Below are positions 52,997-60,399 of a stretch of 64,000 bases of DNA, piece after piece. Under the pieces are notes generated by a model. That model was not told the DNA's origin. It did no database searches and was given only the letters and a program-made list of their open reading frames with translations. How positions within the stretch are numbered: position 1 is the stretch's first letter; each line of letters begins with the position of its first letter. Where the stretch lies: contig JAXMNU010000003.1 of the NCBI GenBank assembly GCA_034670265.1, forward strand, positions 372,001 to 436,000. The letters run 5' to 3'. Both the position numbers and the translations under genes were made by a program. The DNA comes from Halomarinibacterium sp034670265. Lineage in GTDB: Bacteria; Bacteroidota; Bacteroidia; Flavobacteriales; Flavobacteriaceae.

Positions 52997-53869
52997 TTGA
53001 GAATTTTTCTTTTAATTAACTTTTTTCTTCTTAGTGTAATTGGTTTTGCACAAGAAGAGTTTGAGTATCTGGGAGTTATTAGGCTTGAGGATGAAACCTT
53101 TATTTCTTACAAGATTGCTTTTAGCGAGAATAATGGATTGATTTCTGGATTCACAGTGACCGATTTAGGAGGTGCTCATGAAACAAAATCCTTTTTATCT
53201 GGATATTTTAATGATAGGGAGAACACATTGGAGTTTTACGAAAGTTCCATTCTGTATACAAAATCTGATGTTGTCGAAGAAGATTTTTGTTTTGTACATT
53301 TTACAGGTTTATTAAAAAAGTTGAATGATAAGCAAAAAATAGAGGGAAATTTTAAAGGGTTTTATAGTGATGGTAAAGAATGTATTAGTGGTGAAATAAA
53401 ATTATCTAATCTTGGAAGGATTTTGAGAAGAGCCAAAAAAATTGATAAAAAAGTAGATAAGAGTATTTTAATAAGTCAAGAGAAGAAAGATAAAGTAAAC
53501 TTAGTAAAAGATTTGGACAGTATTAATACCAATAGGTTAAACAAGAATGAAACACTATCTATTTTTACAAAAAGTAATCAGATTAAAATAGTTGTTTACG
53601 ATGCAGGTCAGGAAGACGGAGACGAAATAGCGCTTCAACTTAACAAAAAATATCTGTTTGAAACTTTAAGAGCTACATCTAAAAAGAAAACCATTGAAGT
53701 CCCTTTAGCAAAAGGAGTCAACGAATTAAAAGTAACAGCCTTAAATGATGGATCTATTGGTGGTAATACCGTAATGATTATCATTCAAGGTACAGATGCT
53801 AATATTGAAACGGTAACCAACCTTAAAAAAGGCGAGAGTGCAAAATTTGTGTTTTTAAATAAAAAATAA
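52997..53869 (+). CDS. Predicted secreted protein of unknown function
   Basis: This 290-residue protein uses a TTG start at 52997, giving a signal peptide MRIFLLINFFLLSVIGFAQ. The N-terminal ~140 residues are beta-rich with an extracellular-lipid-like pattern (EDETFISYKIAFSENNGLISGF), followed by a Lys-rich linker and a C-terminal domain (about 195-285; IVVYDAGQEDGDEIALQLNKKY) that looks like a small beta-sandwich. No known motif. I cannot assign a role. Confidence 0.72.
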   Translation: MRIFLLINFFLLSVIGFAQEEFEYLGVIRLEDETFISYKIAFSENNGLISGFTVTDLGGAHETKSFLSGYFNDRENTLEFYESSILYTKSDVVEEDFCFVHFTGLLKKLNDKQKIEGNFKGFYSDGKECISGEIKLSNLGRILRRAKKIDKKVDKSILISQEKKDKVNLVKDLDSINTNRLNKNETLSIFTKSNQIKIVVYDAGQEDGDEIALQLNKKYLFETLRATSKKKTIEVPLAKGVNELKVTALNDGSIGGNTVMIIIQGTDANIETVTNLKKGESAKFVFLNKK

Positions 53870-53893
53870 CCCCTACATCACTGCAGGGGTTTT
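53868..53893. terminator. Terminator between the secreted protein and ahcY
   Basis: AACCCCTAC and GCAGGGGTT arms around ATCACT, followed by TT; it overlaps the stop codon of the plus-strand gene. Confidence 0.75.
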
Positions 53894-53915
53894 CAATTTC
53901 TCTGAAAAGTTTTTA

Positions 53916-55226
53916 TTAGTACCTGTAATATTCTGGCTTATAAGGACCTTCTACTTTTACACCAATGTATTTGGCTTGGTCTTGACGAAGCTCAGTCAAC
54001 TCCACGCCAATTTTTTCAAGATGTAGTTTTGCCACTTTTTCGTCAAGATGCTTTGGTAACATATATACCTTGTTTTCATAGGCTTCACTGTTTTTCCAAA
54101 GTTCAATTTGCGCAAGTGTCTGGTTAGTAAATGAGTTACTCATCACAAAACTTGGGTGTCCTGTAGCACAACCTAAGTTTACCAAACGACCTTCGGCAAG
54201 TAAAATGATATCTTTTCCGTTAGCAGTATATTTATCTACTTGTGGCTTAATTTCAATTTTAGAATAGTTTTTCTTTAACCACGCAACATCAATTTCATTA
54301 TCGAAGTGACCAATATTACAAACAATGGTTTTGTCTTTCATGGCTTCAAAATGCTCACCACGTACAATATCTTTGTTTCCCGTAGTTGTAATTACAATAT
54401 CTGCATTACCAATTACTGTTTCCAATTTTTTCACTTCAAAACCGTCCATTGCTGCTTGTAATGCACAAATTGGATCGATTTCAGTTACAGTAACAATAGA
54501 ACCAGCACCTTTAAACGAAGCGGCTGTTCCTTTTCCTACATCACCATACCCGCAAACAACCACGCGTTTTCCAGCTAGCATAATATCGGTAGCACGACGT
54601 ACAGCATCTACAGCACTTTCTTTACACCCGTATTTATTATCAAACTTCGATTTAGTGACACTATCGTTTACATTGATCGCTGGCATTGGTAGTGTACCAT
54701 TTTCCATACGCTCATATAAACGGTGAACTCCTGTGGTGGTTTCTTCAGAAAGACCATTGATTCCAGAAACTAACTCTGGATATCTATCCAAAACCATATT
54801 GGTTAAATCACCACCGTCATCCAAAATCATATTTAATGGCTTACGATCTTCACCAAAGAAAAGTGTTTGTTCAATACACCAGTCAAATTCTTCTTCATTC
54901 ATTCCTTTCCAAGCGTATACTGGAATACCAGCAGCTGCTATAGCAGCAGCAGCCTGGTCTTGTGTAGAGAAAATGTTACAAGAGCTCCAAGTTACTTCTG
55001 CTCCAAGGGCTTGCAATGTTTCAATTAACACAGCTGTTTGGATGGTCATGTGTAAGCATCCAGCAATTCTAGCACCTTTTAAAGGTTGAGAATCTTTATA
55101 CTCTTCACGAAGTGACATAAGCCCTGGCATTTCTGCTTCGGCCAACTCAATTTCTTTTCTTCCCCAGTCTGCTAAGGAAATATCTTTTACTTTATACGGC
55201 ACATAGGTGGCGGTTTTCGTAGACAT
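53916..55226 (-). CDS. ahcY: Adenosylhomocysteinase
   Basis: AhcY splits S-adenosylhomocysteine to adenosine and homocysteine, recycling the product of methylation. N-terminal GARIAGCLHMTIQTAVLIETL, catalytic NVNDSVTKSKFDN, NAD site VVCGYGDVGKGTAASFKGAG and the C-terminal KVEGPYKPEYYRY are all intact. Length 436 is usual. No SAH riboswitch is recognisable in the 72-base gap shared with the divergent phosphopantetheinyl transferase gene. Confidence 0.97.
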   Translation of the reverse strand: MSTKTATYVPYKVKDISLADWGRKEIELAEAEMPGLMSLREEYKDSQPLKGARIAGCLHMTIQTAVLIETLQALGAEVTWSSCNIFSTQDQAAAAIAAAGIPVYAWKGMNEEEFDWCIEQTLFFGEDRKPLNMILDDGGDLTNMVLDRYPELVSGINGLSEETTTGVHRLYERMENGTLPMPAINVNDSVTKSKFDNKYGCKESAVDAVRRATDIMLAGKRVVVCGYGDVGKGTAASFKGAGSIVTVTEIDPICALQAAMDGFEVKKLETVIGNADIVITTTGNKDIVRGEHFEAMKDKTIVCNIGHFDNEIDVAWLKKNYSKIEIKPQVDKYTANGKDIILLAEGRLVNLGCATGHPSFVMSNSFTNQTLAQIELWKNSEAYENKVYMLPKHLDEKVAKLHLEKIGVELTELRQDQAKYIGVKVEGPYKPEYYRY

Positions 55227-55298
55227 ATTAGTATATTTGATTATTATATTTTTCTGAATTTTTCAGATGGCAAAATTACAAATTATCCTTCAAATTAC

Positions 55299-55946
55299 AT
55301 GCCTCTTTACAAAACTATAACAGTTAATCCCACAACAAAAGTCCTCATTTGGAAGATTATAGAGTCTTATAATGACCTTTCCGAAGGCATTTCGCTTACC
55401 TCCCATTGTCGTGAAAGAGTGGACGGAATGAAAAGCGATATTCATCAAAGAGGATTTATGAGTGTGCGCCATTTGTTGGCTGCAATGGGTTATACCGATT
55501 TTGATTTGTATTACGATGAACTTGGAAAACCGCATTTAAAGGATGGTAAAAAGATTTCCATTACACATTCGTATACCTTTTCGGCAATTATAGTTAGTGA
55601 CCAAGAAGTAGGAATTGATATTGAAATGCAACGACCCAAAATTCTCAAAATCGCGCAAAAATTTACTCCATTGGAAGAATATAGAACCTTAGCAAACGAA
55701 GATGCATTAATTAGAAAGCTAACGATGGTATGGGGTGCTAAGGAGAGTTTATATAAGAGTTTTGCTGAAGCTGGCGTAAGCTTTTTACAAAATATTTATG
55801 TGGAAGATTTTGATATGGAATCCATGAAATCGTCTGCCACGGTGAACTTTAATGGTAAAAGAGAAGAATACGATGTTTGGTTTGAAGAATTTGAAGGATT
55901 TACGTGCGCCTACGCATTAATTAATTCCCTCTTTGAAGGGGGATAA
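55299..55946 (+). CDS. 4'-phosphopantetheinyl transferase superfamily protein
   Basis: This Sfp/AcpS-type enzyme transfers phosphopantetheine from CoA to a carrier protein. Of 215 residues, the Mg-binding GIDIEMQRPKILKIAQKF (near 107-124) and the WGAKESLYKSF motif (near 148-158) are clear. It is of the Sfp-like, ~200-residue class, which acts on secondary-metabolite or fatty-acid carrier proteins. No NRPS/PKS gene is near; a GGGP synthase homologue follows after 17 bases. Confidence 0.9.
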   Translation: MPLYKTITVNPTTKVLIWKIIESYNDLSEGISLTSHCRERVDGMKSDIHQRGFMSVRHLLAAMGYTDFDLYYDELGKPHLKDGKKISITHSYTFSAIIVSDQEVGIDIEMQRPKILKIAQKFTPLEEYRTLANEDALIRKLTMVWGAKESLYKSFAEAGVSFLQNIYVEDFDMESMKSSATVNFNGKREEYDVWFEEFEGFTCAYALINSLFEGG

Positions 55947-55963
55947 AGGGGGATGTTTATTAA

Positions 55964-56656
55964 ATGAAGGATATATATTATAATATAATTCAATCTGGAA
56001 AAGAAGGAGCTAAACTTTTAGCCATACTCATTGATCCAGAGAAATTTGAATTGGAAGATGCTGCTTCATTTCTAAGAAATTTACCCGCAGCAACTACGCA
56101 TGTTTTTGTAGGGGGAAGTACAGTTCTCGAAGGGACGACTGAAGCTTTAATAAAAGAATTGAAGCTTTATACAGCAAAGCCTATTCTTCTTTTTCCGGGA
56201 GACGTTTCTCAAATTACGGAAGCAGCCGACGGACTGTTATTTTTAAGTTTGTTGTCAGGAAGAAATCCAGAATACCTAATTGAACAACAAATAAAAGCAG
56301 TTTCAAAATTACAGGGAAGTCGATTGGAAATAATTTCGACTGGATACATCTTAATTGATGGAGAAAAGGAATCTGCCGTTGCTCAAGTAACACAAACAAA
56401 CCCCATATCTCAAAATGATATTCAATTAATTGTTGACACTGCAAAAGCGGGGGAATTGATGGGGGCAAAACTTATGTATTTGGAAGCGGGAAGCGGAGCA
56501 AAAAAGCCTGTTTCAGCCGAAATTATTTCAGCAGTTAAAAAAGAATTGAATATTCCGCTTATCGTTGGTGGAGGTATTAAAACAATAGAACAAATAAATA
56601 ACGCCTATCAAGCAGGCGCTACTATGATTGTGATGGGCACTGCTTTTGAAAATTGA
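55964..56656 (+). CDS. pcrB: Geranylgeranylglyceryl / heptaprenylglyceryl phosphate synthase family protein
   Basis: This TIM-barrel prenyltransferase joins glycerol 1-phosphate to a polyprenyl diphosphate. KLLAILIDPEK, GGSTVLEGTTEAL, YLEAGSGAKKP and VGGGIKTIEQINNAYQAGA are the G1P-binding loops. In Archaea it starts ether-lipid synthesis; homologues from Bacteroidetes such as F. johnsoniae have been reported active, but their product in the cell is not settled. 230 residues. It lies four bases before the thiamine-binding gene. Confidence 0.92.
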   Translation: MKDIYYNIIQSGKEGAKLLAILIDPEKFELEDAASFLRNLPAATTHVFVGGSTVLEGTTEALIKELKLYTAKPILLFPGDVSQITEAADGLLFLSLLSGRNPEYLIEQQIKAVSKLQGSRLEIISTGYILIDGEKESAVAQVTQTNPISQNDIQLIVDTAKAGELMGAKLMYLEAGSGAKKPVSAEIISAVKKELNIPLIVGGGIKTIEQINNAYQAGATMIVMGTAFEN

Positions 56657-56659
56657 CAT

Positions 56660-56920
56660 ATGAAAATATCTGTAGAACTTACGTTAACCCCTTTGCAGGA
56701 CGATTATGAACCTGCCATCATCAATTTTATAAAATCCCTTCGTAAAAGTGGACTCACCGTGTTGGAGAATCCTTTAAGCACCCAGGTGTATGGAGAATAC
56801 GATGAGGTAATGAAGGTGCTTCAAAAAGAGATAAAAATAGCACTGGAAGCAATAGAAAGGGGGCTTCTTTATATAAAAATAGTCAAAAGTGATCGAAGCG
56901 ATTATGAGCCCCATTTTTGA
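56660..56920 (+). CDS. YkoF-like thiamine/HMP-binding protein
   Basis: This 86-residue protein has a ferredoxin-like fold with the pattern ISVELTLTPLQDDYEPAI ... LTVLENPLSTQVYGEYDEVM, resembling the YkoF / thiamine-binding (MTH1187) family. It has no signal peptide. Its stop lies inside the next gene, which encodes a PnuC-type permease, so it belongs to a thiamine-uptake set with the TPP-riboswitch receptor at 60394. Binding of thiamine or its pyrimidine is inferred from family and neighbours. Confidence 0.82.
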   Translation: MKISVELTLTPLQDDYEPAIINFIKSLRKSGLTVLENPLSTQVYGEYDEVMKVLQKEIKIALEAIERGLLYIKIVKSDRSDYEPHF

Positions 56921-57536
56921 TTTTTTTTTAGAAGCCTATACAAATGCTTCTACCCTTGATATTATTCTCGAAGCACTCGTTTTTGTTTTTGGAATAGCCA
57001 GTGTTTTGTATGCCAAAAAGGAAAATATTTTGGTGTACCCCACAGGCTTAATCGCAACAGTTATTACGGTGTATTTGCTCTATAAAGCTGAATATTTTGG
57101 AGATATGATGATGAACTTCTACTATTCAGTAATGAGCATCTATGGCTGGTGGAATTGGTCCCGAAAAAAGAATAATAAAACTATTGTACCTATTTCAAGA
57201 ACAAATACTAGAGAGAAATTTATTGGCTTTGGACTTTTTATAATGACCATGGTTCTGACTTATTTAGTCTATAAAGGATTTGATTATGAAATTGAAACCG
57301 CCAACTATATAGACATATTTACTTCGGGAATTTTCTTTACAGCTATGTGGTATATGGCTACAAAGAAGTTAGAAAATTGGACACTGTGGATTTTTGCCGA
57401 TATTATTACCGTACCACTTTATGCCTATCGTGGTTTGGGAATGTTATCTTTGCAATACTTAATTTTTACCATCCTCGCTATTCAAGGTTATATCGCATGG
57501 AAAAAGCACTTAGACAACAACCCTCAAAATGCTTAA
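56904..57536 (+). CDS. pnuT: PnuC-family permease, probable thiamine transporter PnuT
   Basis: This inner-membrane facilitator has 210 residues from the ATG at 56904 (MSPIFDFFLEA), which overlaps the upstream gene by 17 bases; a GTG at 56889 would add five residues. About seven hydrophobic helices, YSVMSIYGWWNWSRKK and KLENWTLWIFADIITVPLYAYRG match PnuC/PnuT. PnuC takes up nicotinamide riboside, PnuT thiamine. The YkoF-like neighbour and nearby TPP riboswitch favour thiamine; sequence alone does not decide. Confidence 0.88.
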   Translation: MSPIFDFFLEAYTNASTLDIILEALVFVFGIASVLYAKKENILVYPTGLIATVITVYLLYKAEYFGDMMMNFYYSVMSIYGWWNWSRKKNNKTIVPISRTNTREKFIGFGLFIMTMVLTYLVYKGFDYEIETANYIDIFTSGIFFTAMWYMATKKLENWTLWIFADIITVPLYAYRGLGMLSLQYLIFTILAIQGYIAWKKHLDNNPQNA

Positions 57537-58066
57537 AAGTTGTGTTGTTTGGCCCAGAGTCAACGGGCAAAACTACTTTGTCTCAACAGTTGGCAAGGCA
57601 TTATAATACAATTTGGGTCCCAGAATATGCTCGAGAATATTTGCAAAATAAATGGAATAATGAGCGTAAAACTTGTGAACCCAAAGATTTACTTCCTATC
57701 GCAAAAGGGCAAATAGCTCTTGAAAATAAATTAGCTCAAAAGACAGATTCTGTATTAATATGTGATACAGATTTATTAGAAACCAAAGTATATTCTGAAG
57801 AATATTACTCTGGAACGTGTGATCCACTTATTGAGAAATATGCTTTAGAAAACTATTATGACTTGTATTTTTTAACCTATATAGATATTCCTTGGGAGGC
57901 AGATGATTTAAGAGACAAACCAAATGAAAGAGTGGCAATGTTTAATGCTTTTAAAAATGCCTTAGAAGAAAATAATAAACCATTTATTGTATTAAAAGGG
58001 GATAAAAAGGAGCGAATGGAGGAGGCAGTTAAACATATTAATTCATTATTAATGAGTAGAAAATAA
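57497..58066 (+). CDS. NadR-type AAA ATPase / kinase, possible thiamine kinase
   Basis: The ATG at 57497 gives 189 residues and overlaps pnuT by 40 bases; a start at 57347 would overlap far more. Walker A GPESTGKTT at about 19-27 is followed by WVPEYAREYL and later ICDTDLLETKVYSEEY and DDLRDKPNERVAMF, the pattern of the NadR C-terminal ribosylnicotinamide-kinase domain; the NMN adenylyltransferase domain is missing. Paired with a PnuC-type permease such kinases trap the imported vitamin. Here the context points to thiamine, so it may be a thiamine kinase; nicotinamide riboside remains possible. Confidence 0.85.
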   Translation: MEKALRQQPSKCLKVVLFGPESTGKTTLSQQLARHYNTIWVPEYAREYLQNKWNNERKTCEPKDLLPIAKGQIALENKLAQKTDSVLICDTDLLETKVYSEEYYSGTCDPLIEKYALENYYDLYFLTYIDIPWEADDLRDKPNERVAMFNAFKNALEENNKPFIVLKGDKKERMEEAVKHINSLLMSRK

Positions 58067-58114
58067 CAAGTGTTTTTTGCAAAATGGTTTTTAAATAGGT
58101 CAACACTATTTTGT

Positions 58115-58204
58115 ATGTTTGAAGCAGAATTAAAAAACAATAATCTACCCCCTTTTCAATACTATCTGGATATTGAGGAACAAATGAAAACCGCAAAGAA
58201 GTAA
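58115..58204 (+). CDS. Short ORF of unknown status (29 codons)
   Basis: ATG at 58115 to TAA at 58204 would encode MFEAELKNNNLPPFQYYLDI and nine more residues; an in-frame GTG at 58070 would add 15. Composition looks protein-like and not like random AT-rich DNA. It could be a real small protein between the NadR-type gene and DUF4301, or the tail of a degraded gene. I recognise no relative. Confidence 0.3.
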   Translation: MFEAELKNNNLPPFQYYLDIEEQMKTAKK

Positions 58205-58228
58205 TGAACAAATTGAAAAGTAACTAGT

Positions 58229-59755
58229 ATGCTCACCAAAAAGGATTTACAGCAGATAGAGGAATACGGTCTCACCACTAATCAAATTGTAAAACAAATT
58301 GAGATATTTTTAAAGGGAATCCCTCATGTAGATATAGTTACCAAGGCTTCTGTAAATAACGGTATTCAGATACTGAAGGAAGCCGAAATAAAAAAATACG
58401 AAACCTATTACGATGCTAGAAAAGACAAAAAAGAAATTGTCAAGTTTGTTCCTGCCTCTGGTGCCGCAACAAGGATGTTTAAGTTTTTACATGAGTTTAT
58501 AAAAGAGTATAACCCCGAAAAAGAACAGTATAGAGATTTTATAAAAAGGAATGAACACAGCCAAGTAAAATTGTTTTTTGAGCGAATAAATGATTTTGCT
58601 TTTTTAAAATTGGTTCGAAGTAAAATACGAGAGCTTTATCCAGAGTATAAAAAATCTTCAAAAGGACTACGATTACATATTTTTGCCAAAACGATGCTTA
58701 ATGAAGATGGCCTCAACTTTGCAAACCTCCCCAAAGGTTTAATTCCGTTTCATAAGTATAAAAAATATACGACCACTGCCTTCGAAGAGCAACTGTACGA
58801 AGCAGCATTTTATGTTTCGGTTGGAGAGGATGTGCATTTACATTTTACCTTTTCAGAAAAAGATTTAGACTCCTTTAAACAAGAGTTTGAAAGCATAAAA
58901 AACAGAGTAAGCCGTAAAACAAAGAAGACGTTTCATATTACTTATTCTTTTCAGAAAAAAGAAACCAATACCATTGCGGTAACTTTCGATAATAATCCTT
59001 TTAGAGATGAGAATAGTAATTTGGTTTTTCGCCCTTCGGGACATGGAGCTTTGCTAGAAAACTTGAATGATATTGATGCCGATTTGGTTTTTATTAAAAA
59101 CATCGACAATGTTGCTGCGCAAGAATATGTGCCCGAAATAGCTCTGTATAAAAAGGTATTGGCAGGGAAACTATTAAAAATTCAAAGTAAGATTTTTGAA
59201 TACCTCCGCGAATTGGAAGGCGAGGTGACGCTTCAAAAAATGAAAGAAATGCATTCTTTTATTTGGAATGAGCTCAACATTAAAGACATTCCAAGTGGCA
59301 AATCAGATTTAATTGAAGTGCTCAATAAACCTATTCGTGTGTGTGGCGTTGTAAAGAATACTGGCGCACCTGGCGGTGGTCCTTTTTGGGTGAAAGACGA
59401 TAATGGAAACACATCGCTTCAAATTGTGGAAACTTCTCAAATAAATTTGGAAGATGCCCACCAAAAGGCAATTTTGCAAGAAGCCACTCACTTTAACCCT
59501 GTTGATATTGTTTGTGGGTTGCGAGATTATAAAGGAAATAAGTTCGATTTGCTTCAATTTACAGATCCCGATACTGGGTTTATTTCCAAAAAATATGAAA
59601 ACGGAAAACCTTTAAAAGCATTAGAGTTACCAGGGCTTTGGAATGGCTCCATGGCAAAATGGAATACTGTTTTTATCCAAGTTCCGCAGATTACTTTTAA
59701 CCCTGTAAAAACGGTGAACGATTTACTTAAAAAAGAACATCGTCCCAATGCCTAA
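58229..59755 (+). CDS. DUF4301 family protein
   Basis: This 508-residue soluble protein matches the DUF4301 family of Bacteroidetes: FVPASGAATRMFKFLHEF (about 74-91), SGHGALLENLNDIDADLVFIKNIDNVA (about 270-295) and GVVKNTGAPGGGPFWVKDDNG. The GHGALL-NL-D-DLVFIKNIDN part resembles UTP-sugar nucleotidyltransferases, so a nucleotidyltransferase-like fold is possible. Function not known. Its stop and the arfB start overlap (TAATG). Confidence 0.85.
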   Translation: MLTKKDLQQIEEYGLTTNQIVKQIEIFLKGIPHVDIVTKASVNNGIQILKEAEIKKYETYYDARKDKKEIVKFVPASGAATRMFKFLHEFIKEYNPEKEQYRDFIKRNEHSQVKLFFERINDFAFLKLVRSKIRELYPEYKKSSKGLRLHIFAKTMLNEDGLNFANLPKGLIPFHKYKKYTTTAFEEQLYEAAFYVSVGEDVHLHFTFSEKDLDSFKQEFESIKNRVSRKTKKTFHITYSFQKKETNTIAVTFDNNPFRDENSNLVFRPSGHGALLENLNDIDADLVFIKNIDNVAAQEYVPEIALYKKVLAGKLLKIQSKIFEYLRELEGEVTLQKMKEMHSFIWNELNIKDIPSGKSDLIEVLNKPIRVCGVVKNTGAPGGGPFWVKDDNGNTSLQIVETSQINLEDAHQKAILQEATHFNPVDIVCGLRDYKGNKFDLLQFTDPDTGFISKKYENGKPLKALELPGLWNGSMAKWNTVFIQVPQITFNPVKTVNDLLKKEHRPNA

Positions 59756-60159
59756 TGAATTCTGAGCAAATACTTTCAGAACTAACTTTTAAAGCCATTC
59801 GAAGTAGTGGCCCTGGGGGGCAACATGTAAATAAAACAGCTTCCAAAGTTGAAGTTTCTTTTGCTATTTCTTCTTCGGAAGGATTAACCGAAACTGAAAA
59901 AGAGTTGCTTCAAAAAAGATTACAATCCAAACTCACTTCAGAAGGAATTATCTTGCTACAATGTGGCGAAACCCGAAGCCAACATCGAAATAAAAAGTTG
60001 GTGATAGAACGCCTCCTAGTCTTGCTTCAGCAAAATCTGAAGGTTAAAAAAGCGAGAAAAAAATCAAAGCCTTCTAAATCAGCTATTGAGAAACGCATAA
60101 AAGCAAAAAAACAAAATACGCTAAAAAAAGCTTCTCGAAAGCCTCCTAAAATTGACTAA
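59755..60159 (+). CDS. arfB: Peptidyl-tRNA hydrolase ArfB (YaeJ)
   Basis: ArfB rescues ribosomes stalled at mRNA ends. The 134 residues contain the GGQ catalytic loop at about 21-23 (SSGPGGQHVNKTASKVEV) as in class I release factors, no codon-recognition domain, and a Lys/Arg-rich tail (KKARKKSKPSKSA ...) that enters the empty mRNA channel. The start overlaps the DUF4301 stop. Confidence 0.93.
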   Translation: MNSEQILSELTFKAIRSSGPGGQHVNKTASKVEVSFAISSSEGLTETEKELLQKRLQSKLTSEGIILLQCGETRSQHRNKKLVIERLLVLLQQNLKVKKARKKSKPSKSAIEKRIKAKKQNTLKKASRKPPKID

Positions 60160-60183
60160 TTTTTTATCTTTGCCCCACATCTC

Positions 60184-60258
60184 AAAAGGGGTGCTAATAG
60201 CAATATTGGCTGAGATTATACCCATTGAACCTAGAACAGGTAATGCTGTTTAGGAAGC
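60184..60258 (+). ncRNA. TPP riboswitch (THI element)
   Basis: The conserved core of the thiamine pyrophosphate aptamer is present in order: GGGGTGC (60188-60194), GGCTGAGATTATACCC (60208-60223), GAACCTAGAACAGGTAATGC (60227-60246) and the closing TAGGAAG. It precedes the TonB receptor at 60394 by about 135 bases. A -7-like TATCTTTG is at 60165-60172. The receptor should therefore be repressed when TPP is plentiful. Confidence 0.93.
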
Positions 60259-60370
60259 CGAGCGTAAAGAAAATTCCTAGTGAATGTTTTTAGCGAGGTG
60301 CAAGGCCGGCGGGTTGGAGATTTGGTTCCAAAAACGCAAAAATCAATTATTAACCAAGAATAATGACCCC

Positions 60371-60399
60371 TTTTATTCGTAATCTTTTTACGAATGAAA
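60371..60399 (+). promoter_or_regulatory. Hairpin occluding the receptor start codon
   Basis: TTTTATTCGTAA (60371-60382) pairs with TTACGAATGAAA (60388-60399), including one G-U, around a TCTTT loop. The ATG (60394-60396) lies in the 3' arm. As no Shine-Dalgarno is used, masking the start region is a likely way to control translation, possibly as part of the riboswitch output. Confidence 0.55.

Noticed and set aside
55227..55298. SAH or SAM riboswitch upstream of ahcY
   Set aside because: The gap is only 72 AT-rich bases and no conserved core was found.
57347..57496. Start of the NadR-type ATPase at 57347
   Set aside because: This would overlap pnuT by 190 bases; the extra residues precede a normal kinase N-terminus that begins at 57497.
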